64,000 nucleotides of DNA, from contig NC_071328.1 of assembly GCF_010183535.1 (NCBI RefSeq), positions 12,524,001 through 12,588,000 on the forward strand, written 5' to 3'. Below the pieces are notes generated by a model, which was not told the origin of the DNA, searched no databases, and worked only from the letters and a program-made list of their open reading frames with translations. The stretch is from Caenorhabditis remanei. Lineage: Eukaryota; Nematoda; Chromadorea; Rhabditida; Rhabditidae. Shown here piece by piece: positions 20,487-32,400 of the stretch (its first letter is position 1; each line of letters begins with the position of its first letter). The translations under genes were made by a program, and so were the position numbers.

Positions 20487-21012
20487 AGATCTCATTCAAA
20501 GAAATAAATGATTTGTATAGAAATATTAAATCTACAGTTTTGGGAGTTTCATTTCTCAAGAACAAAAAAAAGAACTTGATAATTGAACCAGAAGGGAAAA
20601 AGGGATGACTTCAAGGAATGTATAGTACAGTAAATGCAGTGGTCAGGGAAGAGAGTGGATGGTTTTCCTCGTGAATCGAGTTTTGTTTTGAACAACTATA
20701 ACGGAAAGACTAAAAGTGATGATAAGACAGGTGAGTTTTGAAAGAACCATCGGGGGAAGTGACGAGGGGGGCAATTCACAATTGATGACCAAGATGAAAG
20801 GATTAAAAAAATGAAATGAAACTGAATAAGTTAAAGAAAAGAAATGGTTACCAGTTTGAACGAAAACCTGTGATGATGATGATGAGTAACTCGAATTAGA
20901 TTGAAGAAAAAGACAAAAAAGAACAGGAAACATGAATAGAGATAGAGAAGAAACTCGATGGGAACTTTGGCAATTTAGACAAGATGAGAATAAAACCTAA
21001 TGAGAGCAATAA
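20487..21012. other. intergenic between convergent genes
   Basis: Holds the 3' ends of the membrane-protein gene and cdc-25.1. No further gene, RNA or element is visible. Confidence 0.6.
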
Positions 21013-23693
21013 CTAGTCCGTGTCGGAGATCAACGAGAAATCAAGGGTGGCGCATGGAGTATTCTGATCGTTTGCATGCAATTCAAGTGGATGGTATTGT
21101 CCGGAGATTGTGGCACTAGAAGAGGATGAAGACGCTTCATGGACACCGAAGTCTGGAGTGATGACCTTGAATCCTAATTGAACGACACGTTCGGAACCAC
21201 CGAGATCGGCGTAAGAGGATGCGTTGGAGACCACGGGAAAGTTGTTCGTGAGCTCATTGTCCAAATCAATCTGCAAGTTTTCAAGTTTTAATGGGATCAA
21301 TGAACACTGAAATTGTTGTTGAATACCTCTGATCCAATACTGTTGATATCGAAAGCGGAAACCCATCTGTGACCTCTCTGCTCATTTTCCAACTCGGAAA
21401 GAACATTCTCTGTGCTAGAAGTTCTTCCGGTTGAACTGAGATTGGTGGACGATCTTGAAAGCATCTGAAATCACGAAAATGTCAGAAAAACCATTTATTA
21501 CAAAGATACTAACGCTAAGAGTCGAGTTATTTCGTCGATACGCACTACGGATACAGCGTTTCGTCTTCTCTTTCCGATGTCCAGTCTCGCCATTCGGTTG
21601 CAACGACGCCATCGAATGATGACGTTCGAGACGAGCCGACTTGAATTCCGACGAGTAGAGACTGTGATTCATTGGGATGTACGAGCAAGGTTCGCAAATT
21701 TGGCGGCATTCTATGCGATTCCAAAGAGATTTATAGCCATAGTCAATGAGATACATTTCCGGATATTCGACGTGTGGATACCGAAGTTCATTGCGAACAC
21801 GATCGATTGAGCGGACGGCATGAGCCCTAAATTAGTAGAAAATTGAAAGAAAGAAGATAATTTCTAGGTGAAACGAACATTGCGGGCCCACGCTTCTGAC
21901 TATACTCGCAGTAGAAGATCGGAATTCGTTTCGGCGCCATATTATAAGCGAGATCTTCGGGGAAGAATGTCGATTTGATCTTGTCATGACGGAACACATT
22001 TATCGCTCCTCTCACGTGCCCACCCTTGTATTCGAATGGAAAACGACAGTCGACGATCACGTATTTCTTGTCGAACTCATAATTGCCGAGACGTTGGAAT
22101 TCAGAGAGAAGAGTGATCGGGGAGATACTTCGATAGGCTTGCGACGCTTTTTGAGGGTTCTCGACAGCGGGAAGGGAGTATTTCTGGAAAATGAAGCTTT
22201 CTGTGTCTACTATGAAGAAAAGTAGGAAAGCTTCCTTTTTGTTCAAGCTAGAAATCATTTCCGATTTCTAGACCGAAAGGTTATGGAAATTTGAGTTTTT
22301 TCAAATTGTTTTGTTATTCAACTTTGCCGGAGCATCAGTTTCAAACAAGATGAGTTGTCTGAAATTGCAACTGAAAATCATACTTGTAAACCGGACCGAA
22401 ACGGCGCGTGACTCGCTTCAAACTCAATATTATGAGCGGAAAAATATACCAAAATGTAGATCTCGGCGAGTTCTATGTCCGTGATACGGCCCGGATGGCT
22501 ATTCGTTAATGTGCCGCGGGCCGGGCTATAATAGCTTTGTCTGGCCATTGTCGCGTTTTTGACACTTTTTCCACATTAACGAAGAGCCATCCGGCCCGTA
22601 GTAGATTACGGACACAGAACTTGTTGAGATCTACATTTTGTTATTTTTCATACCATAAAACTCAGTTTGAAGCGAGTTACACGCCGGCCTGTTTCGGTCC
22701 GGTTTACAAGTGTGCTGAAAATGTATCTCGATTTTCTAAGAAATTTCATAATTCTTTATGTCATTTCTGAAAAAATAGATCAATTTTTAGATATTTTCAG
22801 CCAGAAACTACTCCATTTTCCAATATCTCGAATCCCCTACCACGTCCAACGTTGATGGCAAGTCATGATCAATGACACCAACACTCATAGCTCTCAAAAT
22901 TTGCTTCGGTCTCTCCTGAAATGATCCATTCGCAGAGGTATCCGAACCTTTCCGCTCAATGACAATGGGCGGTGCCAGATCCCATAAGGAAGTGGTGGTT
23001 CTTGGCGCAGGTGGAGCGAACAGCGAGTTCTGGACATAGGCTTTCTGATTGTTCTGCAAGAAAACCTCATCGTCACCATCTTCATCACCGAACGGATCGC
23101 TGGAATTCGGCACATTCAATCCTCCATTATAACGACATATTTTATCGCTTTGTGGAGCCATAGCGGCATCCGACAGATTGCGACTTCGCTTCTGATCCAT
23201 CAATGCGAAACTTGGAGACATTGAGGAGGAACTTCGCTTTCGATGCTTCTCCATCGTCTTATCTACTACATTTTTTTTCTCATAAAGTGATTGGTCAAGG
23301 GAATCCGTGTCGAAGACGGTTCGCATCTTTCGCCCAGTTGGGGTGTCGTAGTTGTAGCTGAAATTCGAATGTTTCTAGAATCTAGAGACTAAAAACATAC
23401 AAGGAGGAGCTGCGAGACGAGCTGACTGACGAGTTTCGCTTGATTTTGGCGACGAAATTCGAGCAATCGGAGAGCGCCAATCGGGTCTCGACTTTGCTGA
23501 AATCCACGTTTCTCACCGGTGAGATCACATCCTTCTTATCACTACAGCTCGTCATTGAAACACCAGAATCACGAGAATTGGCATCCTCCTCGAACATCGC
23601 GTTGTTCCCCTCGCTGCACCCGACGACTACATTCATATTTACACTCGCCCGATCGATGTATATTTCATGTTCTTTTGCTGCTGCAGTCGTCAT
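21013..23693 (-). CDS. cdc-25.1: CDC25 dual-specificity phosphatase (CDC-25.1)
   Basis: CDC25 removes inhibitory phosphates from CDK1/CDK2 and drives mitotic and meiotic entry. Minus-strand exons: 23693-23401, 23357-about 22841, 22183-21879, 21826-21514, 21464-21327, 21270-21013, about 607 residues (C. elegans CDC-25.1 is about 604 as I recall). The first two exons are a Ser-rich regulatory region (SSSRSSSL, KHRKRSSSSMSPS). Exons 3-4 hold the rhodanese-like catalytic domain: YVIVDCRFPFEYKGGHVRGA, then FYCEYSQKRGPAM, which contains the CX5R active site. The residue before the Cys is Tyr, where the classical motif has His. The end of exon 2 is uncertain: a GTAGGG donor at 22840 keeps phase, while a later GTAGTT does not. 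Symbol assigned from domain, length and the acdh-3 neighbour. Confidence 0.9.
22378..22722. repeat. palindromic element, family C, in cdc-25.1 intron 2
   Basis: ACTTGTAAACCGGACCGAAA and TTTCGGTCCGGTTTACAAGT are inverted ends. The inner part has ATGTAGATCTCGGCGAGTTC and a diverged partner near 22615. Confidence 0.85.
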
Positions 23694-24519
23694 CGGGGAT
23701 CACCTTTCTGGAAATTTAGAGAATCGATCATTCTGAATGCAGGTGAATTGGCGGCGGAATCGAGAAAATATGAATGCGGAGGGGAGACGCAGGCAGTGGT
23801 GCAAAATAAAACAAAAGGTCAGACAATAAGGGGCAAAAAACGTAACGAAAGGGACAGTCTAGGTGAGAGGGAAAAGAATAGAAAGTAAGCAGAGAACTGT
23901 TTGAATAAGGTAAAATTGCCGCTGGGATTATTTTTAGCGCGCTTTTTACTGTTTTGATCTGCTTTCTTTTAGGATTTCTTTTAGGATCGAATTCGCCGGA
24001 TTTCTCACAAACGATTTTGAGAAAAACGATGTATTTGGGAACGCCAGAAGTAAAGCAAGACTGTCTTCAATATTTATCATTTCTGTAGGATATTTTATCA
24101 TTTGCGATCCAACGCATCTTTTCCTTCATTCTTCCCATCATTCCGGGCATCAGTTTCAGCCTTTTCATTCAAAGGAATTCCATATAATTTCTCCTTCCAA
24201 CCGCGAGAAATTATAACGGAAAAAACTTCGATAAAAATAGAAATTTTTCATCCTATTTTTTCGGAATGAAATCCAGAAAATAGGCCAGAAGGCCGCCCGG
24301 AATACCGTAGTTTCTCCACGAGGCGCGCTTTCAATTGTCTGCAATTTTGCGTCAAAATTTGAATTTAAATTATTTTTTTGAATTTCAAATTTGAATTTAA
24401 TTTTTTTCAGACCTTTTTCTTGACTTTTTCGAGATTTTCAGACTTTTTTAATACTTTTTCGAAATTTGCAGACATTTTTTTCTCATTTTTTCATTTTCTT
24501 GTATTTTTTCAGAATAAAA
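23694..24519. promoter_or_regulatory. shared divergent promoter region (cdc-25.1 and the gene at 24520)
   Basis: 826 bases lie between the two start codons. The last 150 bases are T-rich with repeated CAGAC/TTTTTCGA motifs. No gene or RNA is visible. A divergent promoter is inferred only from the layout. Confidence 0.45.
24503..24512 (+). promoter_or_regulatory. likely splice-leader acceptor site
   Basis: ATTTTTTCAG ends seven bases before the ATG at 24520, matching the nematode 3' splice consensus and the usual short gap of trans-spliced messages. Confidence 0.5.
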
Positions 24520-26331
24520 ATGCAGCTGCGAGACAAGAAATTTGTCAATTATGTTCATGATGTGAAAATACGAAAGCCATCTACACCGCCGGCGGTGACG
24601 CCTATTCAGAAACCACCTGTTCTGAAGCGAACCGAATCGGATACACCAAAAAATTCGGCCAAAAAGATTCCAGTGGTGAAGCGACGTGCAACGATGGAAG
24701 AGGAGACGAAACATACGATTAATACTCGCTCAAAATCGAAAAAATCGGAGGAATTTCAGGCGGCGCCGACGACTCGTTCCAGAACTCGTGCTCTATCGAT
24801 TCGGGCGACCCCGAAGACGAGATCTAAAAGCGTCGCGGTTCCAGAATCATCTTCTAAACTGAAAATTTTGAAAAAACGAGAACAAGGTAGCGTTTTTTAC
24901 ATAATACATGATTAAAAAAATTATTTTTAGAACCTTCGACTCGCGTCTCTAGATCTACTCGTTCTCAGAGTCGCTGTCCGGTTCCCGAGCCGCCGACTCT
25001 CAAAAGGCGTTCGACGCCAATGAAAAGTAATGAAAAGAAACCATCTGAAATTGAAGATGTCGAATCGGAGGATTCATCAGAATCGGAAAGTGATTCAGAA
25101 TCATCTTCTGATGATGATAGCCACGTTGAGAGCAAACGACGCAAGCGGGAATGTGTGGATTATCCGGAATTGACGATGGGAGATGAGAGCTTTTATCCGG
25201 AACGCGCTGTATGTTCGAATAGTGAGAATTCTGAGTGTTTCTGGTCGCAAATATAACGTTATCAAGCTTAAAATGAGGGTTTTGTTTGTAAAACATCGAA
25301 ATTCGATAAAAATCCGGTGTTTTTCGGCACTGAAAATTTACCGAAAGGCAACAAATAATCTCAAAAACTTCTGGCATCGCCAGAAAATTCCATTGTGAGC
25401 CACACATTTTAGTTTCGAAAATACGCATTTTTTCTGCGCAAACAATCGGAAAATTTCAAAATTTCGCCGCAAAATTACTTCTTTCTGACAGAAAATCCAT
25501 TTTCATCGGTTCTGACGACTTTTGGAGTGAAAGTTATTATTTTTTGCACTAAAAACGTCAGCGGTTTGTTGAGTAAAAGTACACAATTTTCTTCAAATTT
25601 GCTCAATTGTGTAGAGCTTCCGATAAATGTAAATTTGAGAAAACCATGAAAAATTGTGATTTTCAAAAAATTGCAATAATTTCCAGATACAACCAATCTG
25701 CTCCAGAACTCCCCCAGAATTCTACGAAATGGCTTCTCTCTGGTCGAAACTCGCCTCCGAAATATCTGAAGAAATGCTATGCGACTACAAGTTCTCTCTC
25801 CGTGACATTCTGACAGGACGTGTTTCTTGTCTGATTCCGATTAAAACGATGGTTCCCGACTTACCGGATGACATGCTTCCAATACACGAGAGACTCTATA
25901 ATCTGATATGTCAATCGTCTGGAGCGGTTGGTGTTATCTGAAAAACGAGAAGATTTCAAACCGTTTCGTTTTTTTAGTATCCATTCAAAAACCACGAAGG
26001 CACCAAACTCGTCTCGAAGCATCGTCTTACTGATGGGAATCAGATTGGAGCTCAAATTATGCTCGAATGTCTTCATTACGGTGTTCTTCCATTCGATATT
26101 CCCAATGAGATGACTGTTTTGAATCAAATTCGGAATTATGTTAGGGTAAGGAAGTCGATTTACGTGGTAAATCGACACGGCTCTCAGCGCATCCTGATTG
26201 AAAAAATTCAATTTTTCCAGATCGGAATCAAGGATATGCTGCAAGAAATAGTCGATCGACTTCCGGAAGGCCGAAACACGATCACAGAGGATGATATCAA
26301 AGGAAATCTTGTTTTAAATCTTTTATCGTAG
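24520..26331 (+). CDS. uncharacterised protein with basic/acidic N-terminal half
   Basis: Exons 24520-24886, 24931-25208, 25687-25926, 25978-26145, 26221-26331; phases agree and give about 387 residues. The first 140 residues are Lys/Arg/Ser/Thr-rich with repeated RSRTR/TRSKS motifs. Residues about 175-205 form an acidic Ser/Glu/Asp stretch (SEDSSESESDSESSSDDD), followed by a basic KRRKRE. The C-terminal half looks folded, with hydrophobic periodicity (LPDDMLPIHERLYNLICQ; LECLHYGVLPFDIP). The composition suggests a nuclear, perhaps chromatin, protein; that is inference only. I recognise no catalytic motif. It converges on the WDR47 gene with 138 bases between stop codons. Confidence 0.75.
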
Positions 26332-26469
26332 TTTCTATTATTATCGATTTGTATGCCTGTTGTGTCATTTCATGCTTTTTAAAAGTAGATTTCTGAAATT
26401 ATTGAAGCACTCATTTATTAGCGAAGACCGGTACACTTTTGAGAGGCGAAAGCTATAAAATAGTAGAGA

Positions 26470-29400
26470 TCATCGATTGGGAAGAGACCAAAGCACGGCG
26501 GAACGATCGGCACTTGTGGAGAGAAATGAGAAGTCGTGGGGATGCCATCTGCACTGCACAACTTTATCGGAATGCTCAGCGACTGGAAGATACATCAGAG
26601 GAGCCATTAAGTCACCTCGCATATCTGTTATTACCACTCTGAAAATTATTTTTATTTCCTTTTCTTTTAATGCTTTTCAGAACATACCGTTTATCATAAC
26701 TGGCAGTCAACAGGTAATAGGCGGCGTTACTGAATCGAACTGTTCGAACTTCATCACCATGAGGTCTGAAAGACTGCAAAACGCGATTTCCAGTGATATC
26801 GAATAGGGCAACAGATGCGTCTTCGTGTCCTGATACGAGAAGTTTTCCATTGGGATCCACGCAAACGGAGGTGACTGGGGAGGCGTCTGAAAAGACATGG
26901 CTTACTGTAGTTGGTTCCTGGATTCCAGATCCCGAGGGTTACTGTAGTTTTCGATTACTGTAACTCACTATGACTCTTGTTGCTCCCCGGAGATATCACA
27001 TTTGTAGACGTCTGCTGTCTTAAATCCCAAAATCTGATAGTTTTGTCCTGAGAGCACGAAACGAATTGATTTCCAGCCTGGCTCCATGTGTATAGTCCGA
27101 GGATTGGTGCTGGAAAAATGTGTCACTGTACGAAACGGAGAGACGCAGACAACGAGAGTGTCTGTATGTCTGCGTCTCTCAAGTTATCATTAGAGCGCAC
27201 TTACCGGAATGCCCTTTCATCGATTGAATCAACTGTCCGGTATTACAGTCGGTCACGTTTAGATGACAATTTCCGGCACCTCCTGACACCAAAATTGTCG
27301 ATCGATTGATAGAACTTTCGATGAAAATCAGGTCACGCACGGTGCCATCGTGACAAGTCAATTCCATTTCAGCGCCTGAATATTTGACAGAACAGTAGAA
27401 CGCGTTTCCAAACTAGCTCACCAATTCTACAAGAATCCTCATTGAAAGCCATCAGCCGAATAGTTTTATCATTTGAACCAGTCGCCAGAAGATCACCATT
27501 CGGGTTGAAGGAAAGACAGTAGACAGATCTGTAAGTGCGCTCTATTGAGACTCATTTGCATTAGAGCGCATTTACTCACCCTCTATGTTGTTTGGGTCTG
27601 GTCACCGCGATTTCAGCGTTTCTCGTAGATTCGTGAGCCATTGGTCGGCTGCAAATTATTGGGTTACTGTAGCTAATTTGATTTAGGTAGTTGTAAGTTT
27701 GGAGAGCTGTCACGGCGCCACAAATAATGAAATTTTTGTAATTGTTTTGCAATTCAAAAAGGAAGTGTTATGATCTACATTTTTACAGTTGACGGTTTTT
27801 TGATAGCTAGAATTGTTCCCGAGATACGCGTTTTTGAAGATAAGTGACTTTTTGAGACGTGTATCTCAAAAACTAGAAGCGTTAACAAAAAGTTGTCAAT
27901 TACAAAATTAAAAAGCGTAAAATTTCACACATTTCAGTAGTTGGAAGCTTTTTAATAGCTATTCTAGTTTTAGAGATATTGACATTTGAAGTTAAGCATG
28001 CAGAATGGAGACGCAGAGAAGACATGCTCAATCGCCTCTCTGCGTCTCCCTCCTTCTCGCTCTCCAAGTCACTATGTTCAAAAGCGCATATCTCAACAGC
28101 CTGAAACGCTATCAAAAAACTTTCAACTGCGAAAATGTAGCTCCAGGTTTGATCTACAAAATGAAGTGAATTTTGAAACAGTCAGACACAGCCTTGAAGT
28201 CTAAAAACTTACCTCTGCGTTTTCTTAATATCCGGATACAGACAAATATGTAGTTGTTTCGAATTGGTACCTAACGCAAAGAATTTTCCGGAGGGATGGA
28301 ATGAAGTGGCACGGATGGCTTGGGAGTCTTCGTATCTAAAAAAATTCATTGTTTATAACTTGCGCTCTACCGAGAATAGTCGCTGACCTACAAACCGGCA
28401 CAAATTGAACTCCCATTCCAGTCGGCGCCGAGACAGGTCGTTGTTGGGGGATTTGTTGTTGCTGAAGTTGAGAGAGGCCAGCGATTGATTGAGGTCTCAT
28501 TGGGTGGGACATCGGGACATTCGGAGCGACAGATGGCATCATGTTCTGGTTTTGGATGTGCTGGAAGGGTTGGGGTACTGTAGGATTACTGTAGGGTTAT
28601 TGTAACTTCTAAAGTTTCATGTCGTCAGCTATGCGCCTACGGTGCCCCAGATCTTGTCGAAAATAAGATGTTCAATTTCTGACGAAAGCTCTCGAATGAA
28701 AAATCTTTTCTCATGGGAAACAGGTAGAGAAAAAATGGAAAAGATTTATGTGAGCTTCCGTGTCCTTCTTGACATTTGAAAAATTTGGAAATTTGTTTGT
28801 TTTTGAAAAGTTTGTAGGTTTTTTGTGAGCGAAAACATGCGGAGTTTGAGGTTCTGTCACAGAGTCCACAATGGCCCGATTTTTTTCAGTTTTTAAATTT
28901 TTGAATTAAAAAAGTCTTGATTTACATTTTTGTAGTTGATAACTTTTTGATAGCTCCTTCAGTTTTTAAGATATGAGCGTTTGAAGATGGTAGGCGACAG
29001 GAGAAGAGCGAGAGACGCAGAGAAGGCAGACGCTCTCACTTCTCTGCGTCTCTCTTCCTCAATTTCAGCTTTAAAGGCTCATATCTCAAAATCTAGAAGA
29101 GATATCAAAAAGTTGTCAACTACAAAAATGGAGATCTAGATTTGATCTACCAGAAACACTAGATTTCACAAATTTTGGATAAAACCTGACAAAGTTACAG
29201 ACGTTCAAACTTAGTCAATTTTTCACTCAATATTTAAGTGGCGTGCCTTCGACGCGCTTTGAAATTTACATTAATTGAATTTAAGAAAACGGATGTTGAT
29301 GTCATTGGGATACTGTAAATCACTAAGCCATGCCCCTCAAACAGCTTGCTCTCTACTTTTTTGCAAGTGCGATCCATTACTAAATTGTGGTTTTTGAAAC

Positions 29401-32400
29401 TTAAAAATTCAACTAAAAGCTTAATTTCCGGATCTAAAAATATGGGAAATTTGGAATGGAAAAAACCAAACATCTATCATTATTTTGAAACTGCGCACTA
29501 CCGAAATAACTGTTTTTCTCTGGGTCTCTTCTGTCCTAACGCTATTTTTTCAGTTTCAATGGAGCTCAATGGCGCTTTACCGAAACCGAAGAAAATTGTG
29601 TGCGAAATTTAGAGACTCAGAGAAAAAGTGACTTTTTTTTAAAAGGATTTCGGTGGAGCGTAGTTGTAAGAAAAACGCCTTCTCAGTCATCTAGAAATCG
29701 GAAAGCTAACAATGTTGGGGGCGTGGTCTAAAAACCTGTTCCCTCACCTGCGCAACACCATTCTGAAATCCGGGAGCAGCGGCGACTCTCTGCTGAAATA
29801 TTTCCTGTGATGACTGCAACGGAAGCACGTGTCCTCCACTAGGAGCTCTCGGCACAACCATTTCATCTGAAAATGATGCATAAAATATTTTCTTCTTATT
29901 CTAATTTCCGGTCGAATAGCAGCAAAGTGCTTAGTGAGTGGAAATGAGATGAGGATAGGATGAGAGGGGAGGGGATGAGAGCTTAAGAGAGAGAATATTC
30001 ATTTTGATATTATAAATATACACTTGCTCCAACTACTTCTTTTTTCTTTTTTTGGTGAGAAAGAGTTCCCAGAAATTATTAATTTGTAGCTCGATGTGTT
30101 GTGCATGGTGTCAAAATTTCTGGCATTTTCTGACAATTTTTTCCCCTTTCGTTCTTATTTTTCCCTGCTCCGCGAGCTTCCAAAATAGCCATTTTGATTA
30201 AATTTCCTTGATGATGTCATTTGAGGCGAAAAAAGTTGAAATGAAGAAGATGAGGCAGAATCAAACATCTTTATTTAGGGTTGTTTTGCAGAATCATCTT
30301 TTTTGGAAATTCGCTGACTTTGAGAGCTTGTGGCGACGTCAATTTTATTGATTTTATGTTTGTTGAATAGATCAAAAATCTGGCTTCATTTTTGTAGTTG
30401 ACTACCTTTTTGATAGCTCTTTTAGGTTTTGAGATACAGGCGTTGGAATATGGAACACAGGTGTCTTAACACCAATAGAACGAGAGTCAAGTTTGACACT
30501 CTCGTCTCAAGTTTGATTTTGGTCAATCATGTTGATTTTATATTTGTTGAGTAGATCAAACCTAGGGCTTTGTTTTTGTAGTTGACAACGTTTCAATAGC
30601 TCTTCTAGATTTTGAGATATAGGCGTTTAAAGATGACAGCTTACAATTCTTTCAAATTTTTTTCAAAAATTGACCAACTTTGGAAGTCTATAGAAACGCT
30701 TAGATTTAAACAATTTGTTTTAAAATTATACTAACTATATCACGCAAGTCTCGAGCTACATTTTTGCACTTGAAAATATTTTGATAGCTCTTCCAGATTT
30801 TGAGATAAACGCATTTAAAGACTGTAGGCTTCGGCGGCGAGGGAGAGAGAGACGCAGAGAAGCTAGACTGTCTAGTTGTCTGCGCTCTCTCCTTTTCTCT
30901 TACTATCATGTTACTTTAAATCTCAATTTCTTCTCGAAAGTTAAAACTATCAGCAAATTTTCAGAAATTCAGAAAGAAGAGACATAGAGAAGGTAGACAC
31001 TCTAGCTTCTCTGTGCCTCCTCCGTCTCCCTCTCTTCATCATCCCGTTGTCTTTAAACGCCTGTAACTCTAAATCTAGAAGAGCTATCAAAAAGTTGTCA
31101 ACTAGAAAATTATAGCACGTTTCTTGTTCTATAACATATCAAAAACCCAAATTCCTCACGCATCATCTGACCCTATCACATGCTTGCAAAATATACCTAT
31201 TTTCTTTTTTTTCAACCAAGACCCCCTAAACATGACGTTTCCAAAACTCCTCCAATGGACCAGAACTTTTCAAAATTGTAGTGTTTCCAACAAATCTACT
31301 CTTAAGCCAATTTATTCTTTAATCCATGAATCATACTGATCATTCACTCATCCCATTCATTGGAATTCCTAATACCTTTGTCACGTCATAATTAGAAATT
31401 AGAGATGGAGACTAGAGATCAGGCTATAGACACGACACGACACATACTTTCAGAGAAGATATGTACTTTTTGGTCATAAAGAGAAACGATGAGCTTTTCT
31501 ATTTAACAGAAAACTTGGTGGACAAGGTGAAAAAATACCAAATTGCTATTTTCTAGAAGCTTCTATTTTCCTTGTCATATCTCTTTAGGGTGAGATTGAA
31601 CAAAAAGTTGTCATCTACAAAAATGATCTACATAAAATTCTACACATTTTGTTAGTTGAAAACTTTTTGATGGCTCTTCTAAATCTCGAGCTAATCGTCC
31701 TGAAAGACAAGTGACGAGAGAGTACGCGCAGAGAAGTCGGCCGCTCTCGTTTCTCTGCTTCTCTCTCTTCTATTTTCAGTGTTCTAGCTTTAAAGGTGTA
31801 TATCTCAAGAACTAGAATAGCTATCAAAAAGTTTTCAACTACAAAAAATGTAGATCAAGACTTTTCTATTCAATAAATCTAAAATATTGAATGTTGGGTT
31901 ATGCGGGACAGTTTTAAGAACGATTAAATTAGGCCCATTTTGTTATTCTTGTGTTGCATTAGGTTAACTGTCTTTAAAGATGCATATCTCAAAAACGAGA
32001 AGAGCTATCAAAACGTTGTCAACTACAAAAATGTAGATCAAGACTTTATCTATTAGAAACACAAAGATTGTGTAGAAACTAATTTTTTCTGACGCCAACA
32101 CGATCAGTCAAACTTTCAAGCACCCTTCCTCACTGCCTTGCACCAAACTGCCCTCTTCTTGCTCTCTGCTTTCCATTTTTTTTTCAATTCGTTTATCCCA
32201 TATATTCCTCGCCAATCAAATATAAAACTGATAATCTAATCCCTCCCTTTCCGCCCCGATTCCACCCGACTCCAGATTATGAGAGAAATGGCAAAAAAGA
32301 GAGCAGAGCCTCTCCTCTCAAATCTTCTCTTTTCAGTCAATGTCCTAATCCTTTCGGATGGGGGAAAAGAAGCCAAATGATAACGATAAATGACCGAAAG

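Noticed and set aside
22801..22840. Extending cdc-25.1 exon 2 to the tag at 22808 with a GTAGTT donor
   Set aside because: It leaves phase 2, and no acceptor before the rhodanese exon restores the frame; the GTAGGG donor at 22840 does.
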